Notes: generated by a model from the sequence alone, not told the origin. DNA of 64,000 nucleotides from Anthoceros angustus (GCA_010909165.1 MU008161.1:2046001-2110000); one strand, 5' to 3'; numbered from the stretch's first letter, positions 8,777-19,495 are shown. A program made the numbers and translations.

Positions 8777-11418
8777 ATCCCCACATGAACATAATCCCTG
8801 CCTAAAATGGTGTACACGGTGTGCATCTCTAACTATGATCTCCCTCTTTTCAATCTTGGACAAGACCTTCGTTCCGCTATGGCAGTTGTTGCACATACGA
8901 AGATTTTTAGTGATAAGCAAAGTTGTGCCATCAGGAGTGTTGAGGAGGCCAAATGCTAGGGCAAGCTTCTCAGCATGTCCACACAAGGAATCTTTCTCCT
9001 CCTGGTCAGACACTGGTTTCAATCCCATCTCTGTCTGCGGCCTGTGGCCATCCTGCAGCATTTGCAAGTTCAGACTTCTCAACTTTGAGGAGAGATCGTC
9101 CCTTTGCTCCCCAACGATGAACTCATGCACCTTGCTGTCCACTTCGATGAAAGCTGTGGCAGGCTTCTTCTCCGCCCCAGCATGTCTTCTCATTCGCTCG
9201 ATTCTGTCTACATCTTCCTGTCTTCCGGCATTGTCATAGATATTTGCCATGAGAACATAACCGGCAGCCAGTTGGGGATCGAGTGCCACAAGGCGATCGA
9301 AACACCGTCTCCCTCGCTGGATGTCTCCATGAGTTTTGCACGCACTTAGCAAGGACCTGCACCCCACAACGTCAGGTGGAAAGGGCATTGTTTGCAGCAC
9401 ATTTTCAGCCTCGTCCAAGTGCCCTGACCGTGCAAGAAGGTCCACGATGCAGTTACAGTGCTCCAGTGTGGGAGTGATGCCGTGATTGTTTACCATTGCT
9501 GTGAAATACTTTCTGCCTTCATCCACCAGACCCACATGACTGCAGGCCACCAAAAGACAGAGGTAAGTGGCACTGTTCGGCTCAACGCCATGCCGTTGCA
9601 TCTCTTCGAAACACTGAATGGCCATGTGACAATCATTTTGCTGGCCATAGCCATTGAGGAGTGCAGTCCATGTTGTGACATCTTTAGCAGGCATTTTGTC
9701 AAACACAAGGCGCGCGTCCTCCATGCTGCCACATCTACCGTACATGTCCACAAGTGTATTCCCTACGAACACGTCTCCCTCCAGACCTCTGGCCTGTATA
9801 TCAGCATGAACTTCCTTGCCCGTGTCCAAGGCTCCTACACTACCACAAGCCTTCAGAGCACATACAAATGTAACGGCATTGGCTGAATTGATGCCTTCTT
9901 GCTGCATGCACGCATAGAGATCAAGAGCATCCTGACCAAGCCCATGCTGCACATATCCGGCAATCAGCACTGTCCATGTTACTACATCTCTAAGCGGCAG
10001 ACTGTTAAACACTGCACGAGCATCATCTAGGCTCCCACATTTAGCGTACATATCCACGAGAGCACTGCCGACAAATACATCTGCTTGCACCCCCACTTCC
10101 AGAATGTTAACATGAATCTGCTTCCCTGTTTGGATGGCAGGTGCTCCTAGGCTCCCACAGGCATTCAGAATGCTAACATATGTAACTTTGTCTGGTTTCA
10201 CATTACCCTCTTGCATCCTGGCATACAGATCGAGAGCCTCCTGACTACGTCCATCCTGAGCATAGCCTGCAACCATCGTATTCCAAGCCACCACATCTCT
10301 GGATGGCAAGCTATCAAACACAGTTCGCGCGTCTGGCAAATTCTTGCATTTGGAGTACATGTCCACCAGGGCACTTCCCACAAACACATTAGACTCAAGT
10401 TGAAGATCAATGATATCCTGATGTACCAGCTTCCCAGTTGTCAAATCCGCTGCACTTGCACAGGCCTTGAGAACGGCCACAAAGACATACTCATTGGGCT
10501 GGACAGTTGATTGTCGCATCTGAGAATACAGTTTAATAGCCTGCTCAGCGTGTCCATGCTCTGCATATGCTGAAATGATGGAAGCCCACATAAAAACGTT
10601 CGGTGCATGCAATTTGCGAAACACTTGATTTGCCTCCACCAAACTCCCCAGAGAGGCATACATACGAATGAGGTGATTGGCCAGAAACGCGTTTAGTGCA
10701 TAACCACTTTCCACTGTGAGCGCATGAACCCTCCTACCAAGATCCGGATCTCTCCTCTCAATGCATCCTTTGAGGACCCGATACAACATGTCTCTCGTAA
10801 TCCAAGCCCGTTGCTCCACAAGTTCCAACACTTGTACGGCCTCATCCAGCTTTCCCTCATCACATAGCCTGCTCCAGGTCTCAGCAAGCACTCCTTCATT
10901 TCTCACCACCCTGCACTGTCCAATGCATTGCACGATGTAATTTCCTGCCCTCCAAACTCTTGAATCAAAAAAGCGTGGAGACAAATGAAGTCCAGAGGAT
11001 GAGAAATACCTTTCATCCAGACTAGGGAAAGAAGATGATTTGCACTGTACCTGGTTCGACCAGGATTCAAGCCAAGGAGCATCCCTCCTTTTGCCCTGCA
11101 CGAAGTCCGAGTCAATCCATGAAAAGGTGCTCTCGTATTCCACAACTAATCCTCAACCACCAGAGCATCATACCTTGTAGGTAGTGCTGTCAGCAATGAA
11201 ATTGTCCCACACTGCCTGACGTGCCATTGGCCCACCTGAGTGCAACCCGAAAGATTAAAACATGAACAAGCAACAGAAGGGCTGCCACAGTTCTTCAACC
11301 CAGACAGAGACCCACCCTTTCCACTGCCGGACTTGGGTAGCACTGGCAAGCTCGCCAGGCTTGAAAGGCGCCTAACCCATTCCTTCACTGGGCCACGGGG
11401 AGTAAATCTGGTCTGCAT
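8768..11418 (-). CDS. PLS-class PPR protein with E1-E2-DYW:KP-type domain (836 aa model)
   Basis: A second predicted editing factor. The main exon is 8768-11095. Its open frame has no ATG before the PPR motifs, so an upstream exon is needed. I place it at 11236-11418, a 61-codon exon starting MQTRFTPRGPVKEWVRRLSS, a typical basic Arg/Ser-rich organelle transit peptide. It is joined in phase by a 140 bp intron (CAG|GTGGGC ... GTGCAG|GGC). The protein has a degenerate first P/L pair, then S and P-L-S triplets, P2-L2-S2, E1, E2, and a DYW domain from about residue 704 with KKPATAFIEV, HAE (768-770), CNNCH (796-800) and CSC (830-832), ending GDSV. The last ~430 residues closely resemble PPR-DYW protein 1, so the two are paralogues. 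Exon 2 is near certain; the transit-peptide exon is inferred. Confidence 0.9.
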
Positions 11419-11770
11419 CACGAGTTGCACAATCAACCCCACCCTAATCTTCCTTCCGTTGCAGTTCTGGCACAAAATTTCCACCCCCGAGGACTAGTAT
11501 GCACCATGATTGATCCGACCCTTGTCCAGCAGTGGGCCAAAATGAATCCCTGACGGTCGGAACTCTTGAATGCCTCGTCCTTGCTTCATGCGACGTGAAC
11601 TCCATGCGCATCACTCGCATCTGTTCCTGTAGCCTGTGACGATGAAGCCACGTGCTGTCTTCCAGCCACGCCAGACAAGATACAGAATGATCCCACCCGC
11701 AGCAACTTCCCGCACTCCGCTGCGGCAAAAATACATTAACCTCTCCCCTTGACTGCCGACATTCAGAGCT

Positions 11771-12400
11771 TTGAGGATTCGACATATCCCGAATGAGCTC
11801 AGTAAGGAAGTCTTTCAGAAGCTCAAGGAAACTCATGTTCACATTCTGGAAGAGGACGAGAAGCAGAACCGGTTCTCCGGCACAGCTTGGTTTTCAAACA
11901 AATGTGAATGCCTTGTATATGCTTGCTCACTGTGTATCATATGGCCAACCAGAGATGCCTTCAAATGGACCGTCTTGGTCAGGAAACTCTGTGAAATCTT
12001 TGCTGGCATGCAGCAACATAAATTCTTGCCAGTCCATGATTTTACATATGCCAGCCTTCGCAATGCACTTGCCAGCGTTCTGGGTATGGATGCAGGCAAG
12101 AAGCTGTTTCAGGAAACCCGACAACAAGGATTGCCACTGCTGAGGATGCCGAAGTTTGGAGCAGCTATGTCTTCGAGGTGACTGCTCCTTTTCACACGTA
12201 TGGCATATGCGGGTATCATGGACTGCATTAATCACTACAGCAACACAACTGTGCACCATTCTGAGGGTATGCTGCATGCCGGAGGCGAGCACAACAGTGC
12301 TGACAGTTATTGTCAAAGTATGGAAGTGCAACGTCCAGGAGCTCCTCTAATGAAGGTGATGGTCGATGAGGATGCTTATTAGACTTACTAGACTCGGGCA
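11771..12400 (+). pseudogene. degenerate PPR relic
   Basis: In the plus frame around 12000-12130, AGMQQHKFLPVHDFTYASL followed by GMDAGKKLFQETRQQGLPL fits the end of a P motif and an L motif (GMQ..G..P...TY..LL.AC......GK..H......G). A VSWTALI-like stretch follows at about 12218-12240 in another frame, as expected for a P motif after a broken S motif. Stops and frame changes prevent a complete protein. It is probably an old PPR gene fragment, on the strand opposite to the intact PPR genes. The motif match is weak and could be chance. Confidence 0.4.
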
Positions 12401-14946
12401 CACAGTGGTAGGTCCTCGACGCCTGACAGTGCTGGATGGAAGCATTGAAAAAGTCACCGACCCTGTTACACAGGCAGAAACAACTTTGTGAGATACATAC
12501 CAAAGCAACGCTCTGACGATCTGGCTGACAACTGGGACAGTTGAGCTGTTCAACTGGGACCATCTGACACACCTCGTCAAAGTTCGGGAGCATGGCTCTG
12601 GAGGAGGATGGGCCATGGCCAAGACACTCTCACGATGTGGCTCAAAACTGGCAATAGCATTCATTCAGTCTGCCCCTGGGGCTCCACCCTCCAATCCAAT
12701 GAGTATTATCGAAAACCTCGGATGGGCAGTGACTGGCATAGTGCCCACCACGTTGCTCACTGCAAAAATCGATTTTGCTCTTGGTGAGATGCTAACTGGC
12801 AGCCTTCTATCTGAACAGTAGAAGTGCACCAACATCCACCCAGCCAGTGCTCTGGTGGGCCTGTGCTGATGCACAAGGAGGGGACCGTCACCAACAAGAG
12901 AAGAATCACAATCGTGGCCAGCCTAGAAGCCTATGTGAGTCTGGTCTGTATGCTAAAGGTGACGCACAGGAGCATAAAAGATGTTCATCTTACCAGCCGG
13001 CACTCCTGCGACATGGGGTGGGACGACGAGAAGGCGACTATCAAAGACTGGTTACTAAAAATCGGCGAACGTGATATCCAGTTTCGCCGCATGAGAGCAT
13101 GAGACTGAGTCAGTCGAGACTGGGTCTCTCGTCTCTCACATGCCTTTGAAGCAAACGCAAAGGAGACCAGATCCTATGCCGAGGTCATGGAGGTGGGCTG
13201 GGAAATGGGAATGTTTATTCGGCCCCGTGTGTCGGCACTGCTATATCTTTTGATCACTCTGGGAATGGAATATGACGCAGGCGACAAGTGCTTGGAGCAC
13301 GTGCAGCAAATGGAGACCCCCATAAGCTGGCCAATGGAGTGTCCAGAGGCCATGAGTCTCTCCAGCTGGAGAGTTGATCTTTTGTCCTGATCCCGTGTCG
13401 TCCGTGTGTGATCGCTCGGTCGACACTCCATGTCAAAGCTCGCTACAGCTGAAGGGCCCACTGTCATCTCCACCAACCTAGATAGATAGCATCCACAGTT
13501 GTTGTGAAAGCTTTCTGGCTGGACTCCATGAGTCCATTTACCCCTTTCCCTCTCTTCCCACGGTACGCGAGGAAAAAGTACAGAAAGCACTGCCACGAGC
13601 TCTGACTCCTCCCATGATTGAGTGTAAAGAACATGTCCCCTCCACCGTCCTGGATTAGGGTTAGCCAGGGCCTCAAAGTCCCCACAAGCAGACCTTATCA
13701 GCCATTGGATTGATAGATAGTTTGACTCTTTCGGCCTCACTCAGCCGATGGACGACAAACGAAGGCCTCATCTATTTGCCACAGGTCTGCTTGGTTCAAG
13801 AATCAAGACAACGAATCAACCTGGCTTCAATGGCATTGTCACCCTTATTGATACAGGTACTCAGAAGAATGGGACGAAGCTTGCTAGAGTCACTGAGAGA
13901 TAACGAGCTCTGTATGCTCCGGAGTCAGTCCGTACCTGTCACCTACAGAGCTTATGATGTCATGGCCAGGAACATGGACGTAGGGTCTTCAAGGATGCAT
14001 CTCCTGTTAGGTGCATCCCTATAGCAACGTGCTTTGCCAAGCCAAGGAGCTTTGGCACATGAGATCATGTGAGCTTCCGACAACAGGCATCCAAGGAAGG
14101 CACGCTACCGACGAGAAGCCAGTGCATAGGCTGGGGTGGAGCTCACATACGCAAACCCTAATAAGGAGCTGTGATCTCTGTCATCTGCCATGGAGGCATG
14201 GACAGCAGCAGACTAAGGGTCAAATCAGAGGAGGAACACGCCACCGGCTGGCTCTCTCCATCGCAGGCGCAGGAGACGGATTAACCGCCGTTAGCGCGAC
14301 AGTTACACGGGTGGCGAAACCCAGGAGCGGCGAAACGTCCGACAGGCTGTGAGGGACGCGGTCGGACGGTTCACAAGAGGACATGGCGGGTCTTTCCCGT
14401 TGCGTTCCTCCTCCTCCGCCCGCTGCGCGCGGGGGAGCTGAATGGTCTTGCAGCTCTCAGACTTCACGCCCCGGTGCGCGTCCAGAGAAAGAGCTGGAAT
14501 CTGTCCCGGAGAGGTGCAAGAATGCTAAACAATGGCAGCAAGAGGAGTGGAAGAGTGTAGAGCCTCCTTCTGCTGATGGCGACGCTCCATCGGCTGCATC
14601 TTGCTCCCTTGGATGCTGCTGCACTGCTGTCAGGGTCGGGCCAAAGACGCGCTGCAGCAGGCAATCCTCCTCTTTGCAGCTCTGGCGCTGTCTGCATGCC
14701 GGTTGATGCGCCAGGAGTGCTGCTGAGGACGGGCCCGGCGGGCATTGCTTGTGGAAGAGTGGGATTTGGATTTGTGTTTCGATTTGTTGGGTGCTTTTGA
14801 TCGCTTCGGTTTGCTGCACTTGGCGTTGCGGGTTTGGATCTGGAGGAGGCAGGAGCATTTCTGTTGGCAAGGCCAGAGAATAGGTCGTTTTGGGTTGTTA
14901 TTAGACGCTCCGCGGTGGAATTTTAGTACCCGGAGGCAGGGGTGGG
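12400..14946. other. intergenic region, no gene recognised
   Basis: Contains several short open frames on both strands, none longer than ~190 codons and none resembling a family I know. A plus-frame stretch near 13220-13320 (LITLGMEYDAGDKCLEHVQQ) is faintly like a PPR L motif and may extend the relic at 11.8 kb. From about 14380 the base composition rises in GC; this is likely promoter and 5' leader of the membrane-protein gene that follows. Confidence 0.4.
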
Positions 14947-16059
14947 ATGAATTCTGAAGTCGTGGGATTCATCGAGATGGAGAATCATTACGACAGAGAA
15001 AAGGATAGAAAGGATGTGCGTCTGGAGAGGGAAGATAGCGGAGGGAGTAGCAGCAGCAGTAGCAGCAGCTATGGATTCCAGTCGACTGAAACCTTCCCGA
15101 TTTTGGACGTGCTGGAGATTATGAAAGAGTCCATGAGACTGATGCGGAAGCGATCCTCTCTGCTCATGTCTTTGACCGCGTCTCTGATTATGCCTCTCTC
15201 CTTCATCGTGTTGTCGCACATCTTAGTGACGCATTCTCTTGTGAAGGGGTTGGCAGTGCAGATTGAAGCTGTTTGCCAACGAGGACCTTTTTTGGAGAGT
15301 CCTCTCGACACCTTCCTGTATCTGAAGCTTTCGGAGGTGATTCTCTCGAGCGTAGTATACTTGCCGTTCTGCATAATTCTGTTCCTCCCATCCAGGGTGG
15401 CCATTTCCTACACGGTTGTCAGCACATATGCTGGCAGGAAGCTTTCCATGTCCAAGAGTGTGAGAGTGGTGCCAAGGTTGTGGAAACGTGTTGTTTCCAC
15501 TTACCTGTGGATCTGTCTGGTAGGCCTGGGAGCTCTGGCAGCCTTCATCTTCCTTCTGGCAGCGATTGCAGTCGTCACCAAATTTCTGCGACTTGATTCC
15601 ACTTTACTTTTGCTGACGGACCTTCTCTTAGCGGTTACCTTCTGCTTCATATTTGCTCTGCTTGTGGTGCTCTGCAACCTCTCTCTCGTTGTTAGCATCT
15701 TGGAGGATGTGGGCGGGTATGCAGCTCTTTCCCGTGGCCTTACGCTCATCCGGGGACGGACTCAGGTGGCTCTGGGGCTGCTGATGGTGACCGGCGCCTC
15801 TGGAATCTTCATCGAGTATCTGTTCCAGTCTCATATTTTGGGCAATCCAGAGGAGCCTTTCCAGGATATCTCATCCATCCTCTGGGAAGGTCCTCTGCTC
15901 ATTGTCATGTATTCAGTGGTCTACATGTTTGATGCCATCATGGCCACCATCTTCTACTTCACCTGCAAGGGCTTCCGATTCGAGGCTTTTGACAAATATG
16001 CTCTTCTGGAGCAGCTGGAGGGTTCTAACCACGCACACACCAAGAACCTGCCCCTGTAA
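14947..16059 (+). CDS. plant multi-pass membrane protein (At1g31130/At4g19950-like), 370 aa
   Basis: An intronless gene starting at ATG 14947. The N terminus is charged and cytosolic-looking with a Ser run (34-41). A short amphipathic helix FPILDVLEIMKESMRLMRKR then precedes about six hydrophobic segments (roughly 71-94, 128-150, 184-210, 219-246, 273-293 and 315-339). Conserved family blocks are present: STYAGRKLSMSKSV, RLWKRVVSTYLW, SLVVSILEDVGGYAALSRG, RGRTQVALGL, and the C-terminal FYFTCKGFRFEAFDKYALL. Members are annotated in databases as polyadenylate-binding protein 1-B-binding protein, a name without functional support as far as I know. Its biochemical role is unknown. Length and topology match the family and nothing appears broken. 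Confidence 0.88.
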   Translation: MNSEVVGFIEMENHYDREKDRKDVRLEREDSGGSSSSSSSSYGFQSTETFPILDVLEIMKESMRLMRKRSSLLMSLTASLIMPLSFIVLSHILVTHSLVKGLAVQIEAVCQRGPFLESPLDTFLYLKLSEVILSSVVYLPFCIILFLPSRVAISYTVVSTYAGRKLSMSKSVRVVPRLWKRVVSTYLWICLVGLGALAAFIFLLAAIAVVTKFLRLDSTLLLLTDLLLAVTFCFIFALLVVLCNLSLVVSILEDVGGYAALSRGLTLIRGRTQVALGLLMVTGASGIFIEYLFQSHILGNPEEPFQDISSILWEGPLLIVMYSVVYMFDAIMATIFYFTCKGFRFEAFDKYALLEQLEGSNHAHTKNLPL

Positions 16060-16474
16060 AAGCTTAGACTCAGAGCCAGACCTGTGTGGTTCTCCTTGCT
16101 TGCTGTGATGTCACACCCTCATATTCTGGCAGGATTATTTTTTGAGCCAGGCCTGATTGGAACTGGCCATCCATTACCACCACCTACATCTGTATACTAC
16201 CACCTCTGATACATTGCAATAACCCCTCCACTGGGAGAGTGGGTGTTCTACTTTGGCATCCGAGGATGTCAAACACAGTTTAGCTCCTGAGCACTTTTCT
16301 CTTGTCTCATCGATGTTGGCGTTTTGTCTGGCACATACTGACAGAGAGCCATGCCTGTCATGGTTTATTATTTCACCCGGTCGCACGCATTTCCAATAAG
16401 ACTGTGGAATCTCCAGCCTGGCAATTCCTCCACTGCGCTTGTCAATCGCCCAAAATAGAGCCCCAAGGCCCCCT
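16060..16474. other. 3' flank of the membrane-protein gene
   Basis: The first ~150 bp after the stop codon are probably 3' UTR. I see no gene, repeat or structured element in the remainder before the SINE pair. Confidence 0.4.
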
Positions 16475-16672
16475 CCGGCCAAACGGACACACATCTATTG
16501 AGCATCATGCGCCGTTATTAAGCATCCTGCGCTTAGATCGGTACTTAGATGGGGTGCTTTTAGATATCCTTGGAGCAAGTTGTTGCTTATGAGGTACACC
16601 ATGGTACAAGTTGTTCCATCCAAGTCGACTATGATAAGTCGACTATGGTAGACTTCGTCGTTCTTCGTCCAA
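16475..16672 (+). mobile_element. 5S rRNA-like SINE, copy A
   Basis: Contains TTAAGCATCCTGCGCTTAGA then GGTACTTAGATGGGGTGC and later TTGGAGCAAGTTG. These match in order the plant 5S rRNA blocks GTTAAGCGTGCTTGGGC, AGTACTAGGATGGGTG and GTGTTGCA, the internal RNA polymerase III promoter region. The following GGTACACCATGGTACAAGTTGTT is shared with copy B. It lacks the full TTC tail. The 5S origin is my inference from block order and has not been aligned by program. Confidence 0.5.
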
Positions 16673-16884
16673 ATGGCTGAGGCTAAAATGGACACACATT
16701 TATAAGAACGTCATGATTAAGCATCTTGAGCTTAAACCCATACTTAGATGGGGTGCCTAAAGGAAGTGATGCCCTTGGTGCAAGTAGCTTAGGCACACCA
16801 TGGTACAAGTTGTTAAGTACCAAGTCCTATGACGGAAATCCGTCCTTAGTGGATTTTAATAAAATTCTTCTTTCTTCTTCTTCT
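16673..16884 (+). mobile_element. 5S rRNA-like SINE, copy B, with complete 3' tail
   Basis: Tandem to copy A. It holds GATTAAGCATCTTGAGCTTA, ATACTTAGATGGGGTGCCTA and GGAAGTGATGCCCTTGGTGC, again matching the 3' half of 5S rRNA in order, then CACCATGGTACAAGTTGTTA. Its own tail (ATGACGGAAATCCGTCCTTA, TAATAAAATTCTTC) ends in (TTC)n. The same tail is found at base 1-76. Short size, a Pol III-like internal region and a simple-repeat tail are what a SINE3-type element shows. Confidence 0.55.
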
Positions 16885-16890
16885 AGTAAC

Positions 16891-17546
16891 TGCGGGCTCA
16901 GACATACATTATACGATACACCGTGGCAGATCGTATACGAAAAGCCGGTACCTGGGTATATCGGAAGCGGGAGCCGGTAGCACTCTCTCTCTACAAGCAT
17001 AAAACCCCCGTACGGCCTCATCCCCTCATCCCGGCTCATTTGTTTTGAGTCGCGCGGGCCAGGTGGCTCCATTTGGGCTTTGGGCACTGAGAGCGCAGCG
17101 CCGCGAATCCTAATCCCACCAAGACCGTAGAACCCTAAACCAACACCACCACCGTTGGACCCTAAACGACCACCAAGACCGTGGAACCCTAAACCATCAC
17201 CTGGACCGTGGAACCCGAAACCACCACCAAAGACCGTGGAACCCTAAACCACCACCAAGACCGTGCAGCCCTAAACCACCACCAAGACCGTGGAGCCCTA
17301 ACCCACCAAGACCGTGGAACCCTAAACCGCCACAAGACCGCGGAACCCTAAACCGCCACCAAGACCGTGGAACCCTAACCCACCACCAAGACCGTGGAAA
17401 AGGCCATGAGAGCGCAACGCCGCGCCGCGGGCGGGCGGATAAGCGGGCAAGTTATATCGCCGGTATTGTAGAGAGAAGTACACCGGAGGACCCGGTAGAC
17501 ATCCGCCACGGTGTACCGTATGATGTATAATGTGGGACCGGCCCGC
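16891..17546. repeat. inverted-repeat element enclosing the telobox minisatellite
   Basis: The left arm (16891-16996) reads GCGGGC...ACATTATACGATACACCGTGGCAGAT...CTCTCTACAA. The right arm (17466-17546) is its imperfect reverse complement: GCGGGC...ACATTATACATCATACGGTACACCGTGGCGGAT...CTCTCTACAA. An inner block GAGAGCGCA.CGCCGCG also occurs on both sides, in direct orientation (about 17089 and 17408). The layout suggests a fold-back or MITE-like element. No target-site duplication is obvious and there is no transposase. Confidence 0.6.
17102..17395. repeat. ~27 bp minisatellite with a telobox in every unit
   Basis: About ten units of the pattern GTGGAACCCTAAACCACCACCAAGACC. Seven carry an exact CCCTAAAC and three carry one-base variants. 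CCCTAAA is the plant telomere repeat and the core of the telo-box promoter element. Because 27 is a multiple of three, the minus strand reads as a Gly-Leu-rich peptide repeat (HGLGGGLGF), which I take as a by-product. Confidence 0.85.
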
Positions 17547-17844
17547 GGCGCGGGGCGGATGCGGTTGGGGGTCCCCGAAAATATCGCTACAGTTGCTTCT
17601 TGAGAGGCTACTCATAAGTGGCCAGTGCAATGTCCTCTTCACATATTTAGATGCTGCTGATGAGCTTGAAGCGCGCCCCACGTGGCGCACGGAGAGGATC
17701 GACCAAGTGGCAGTACGTAGCTGGTATTTTGTATATATTGTTGGTAAAGATGGAAAATTTGTACATATCATGAAATATGTTCTGGTGCTTTCCTAGCTGC
17801 CTCCATTTCTATATCCATAGTGATCTTTCGATCGAGATTCATCT

Positions 17845-18120
17845 TGGTTCATAATTTCATTAGGTGAACGTTTAGAATTTTGTTAAGTATAGATCATAGA
17901 TCTTGCATGGTTCATAATTTCGTTAAGTGAACGTTTAGAATTTTGTTAAGTATAGATTATAGATCTTGCATGGACGGTTTTCCGGATCACACTTTCGTTA
18001 GATCAACTTTTAGAATTTTGTTAAGTATAAGTCTAAGTATACGTGGGTGGTCCTACATAGAAGGACTCACGATAGTGGGTGGTCTTGCATCGAAGTACTC
18101 ACACGATGAAAATCTATAAA
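17845..18120. repeat. ~64-75 bp tandem repeat, three copies, plus a short duplication
   Basis: The unit GTTCATAATTTCGTTAAGTG...TTTAGAATTTTGTTAAGTATAGAT occurs three times (about 17846, 17908 and 17985), the third more diverged. It is followed by a ~35 bp duplication (GTGGGTGGTC..CAT.GAAG.ACTCAC at about 18043 and 18075). AT-rich and non-coding. Confidence 0.75.
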
Positions 18121-19214
18121 TCAATCAAACTGAAAATCTGGGAAAAATTAGACTTTGAATGCAATGCTTAAAAAAATTAAAACTTAAAAACCCGGAGGAG
18201 ATCAGTGTAATGTTGCCGCACTTGAAGTGATGAACATAGAGAAGCATCTTGTTGATGATTGTAGATGATTGGTATTTATCTAAAGTAGACCAGCATCAGT
18301 GCATAATGCATGTTTTATATACGTATGTTCATTTCTACAATGTACATGGTTTTCCTTAAGAGTTTATTGCTGAAATTAGTTTCTTATCATAATTGATGTA
18401 TACTACGTTATCTTCACACTCTTATACACTTAATTTCCAAGAATCAATACGCATTAGTTAGCATTTCTATGCTTCCTCTTCCTCCCATAAAGAAATCCGA
18501 CAAGTTCTTTTCTCCTAGTAGACCACAAAGAGGACTTTGAAAGTGCTTGTGACTTAGTAATGGATCCTAAGAATGTGGATCCCGACTAGAATGGATATAA
18601 TCGAGCTAGAAAATATCTTGTTTGATACATGGGTGTGTTCTACAGACTTGACTAGACTGATATGCAATCAGAGGAATTGAATTAGTTGAAAATGAAGGAA
18701 AAAAGGTATGTAAATCATGTTTGAAGTTGTGCAACAAAGACATGGCTTGACTTTCAATCAAATAGACTAAAGAAACTAAACTGCAAGGAGTATGCAATTG
18801 TAAGGTTCTAATACTTTTGTACTTATTTGGTTTAAAGAATTGTGCCTCGATGCTAAGATTAAATACTTCTTTCACAACATTATTTGTCTAGTTAGTTTCT
18901 AAAGAAGAAGATCATCACCAGAATAAGATAGAAAAATAAAAGAAGATGTCTGCAATGAATCGTGATGTGGGCTGGCCTTACGATGAAATAAAGTTATTTA
19001 GTATATTTTTCCTCTTAGTTATTATTGAGTCTACTGAAACCCTCCATCCTTCTATAGTTCAAATGCCAAAGCAAAGGACAAGACTCTCATGGCCATCATA
19101 CAAACATGAGTGACAATTGAGAAAAAGACGGGAGGACTACTGAAGAAGTTGGTGGAAGCGACCCTGGTCAGCCTTATCAAGTTGTTTATACTGGAGTGTA
19201 ATGTTTATTCTTAA
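18121..19214. other. AT-rich intergenic DNA
   Basis: Stop codons are frequent in all frames and no family is recognised. I see no tRNA or other structured RNA gene. Confidence 0.4.
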
Positions 19215-19495
19215 TTGGAGTGGTTGTGAATGTCTCGAAAGGCTAGGTGGGCTGAGGAAAGGAAGGCACTATAGATCGCTCTACTGGATGTCCATGACAT
19301 CTAGTATATTCTGGACAATGATTTGCAAGCTTCAGTGGCATTTAAAGATGGGTGGAAGGGAGTACAGGAGTAGCTAGGGAAGTTGCTGGAGCAAGAAGCG
19401 AAGATATCTGTGGTTAGAAATGTAGGAAAAATCTGCAAGCCTCAACAAGCTTAGAGGAAGTTTCGGTTAGAATCCTCACATTAACATATCATGGA
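19215..19495 (+). pseudogene. Josephin pseudogene (3' half of exon 2)
   Basis: Matches 8514-8798 over nearly its whole length, from the codons for LVGVVANVSK to past the stop and into the overlapping end of PPR-DYW protein 2. It is broken: GAGTATATG in the gene is GAGTAGCTA here (in-frame stop), several 1-2 base deletions occur, and the Trp after the catalytic His is lost. It lacks exon 1 and the Cys region. No poly(A) tract follows, so a DNA duplication is more likely than a retrocopy, but a transcript reading past the stop cannot be ruled out. Confidence 0.88.

Noticed and set aside
11096-11143. A start of PPR-DYW protein 2 at 11143
   Set aside because: The codon there is GTG, which is not a normal plant nuclear start, and the residues are acidic rather than transit-like. 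A spliced upstream exon explains the gene better.
13710-14024. Plus-strand 104-codon frame
   Set aside because: No recognisable family, no codon bias, and it lies in a region of PPR debris and leader sequence.
17322-17771. A Gly-Leu repeat protein on the minus strand
   Set aside because: The peptide repeat arises from the 27 bp telobox minisatellite, whose period is a multiple of three.
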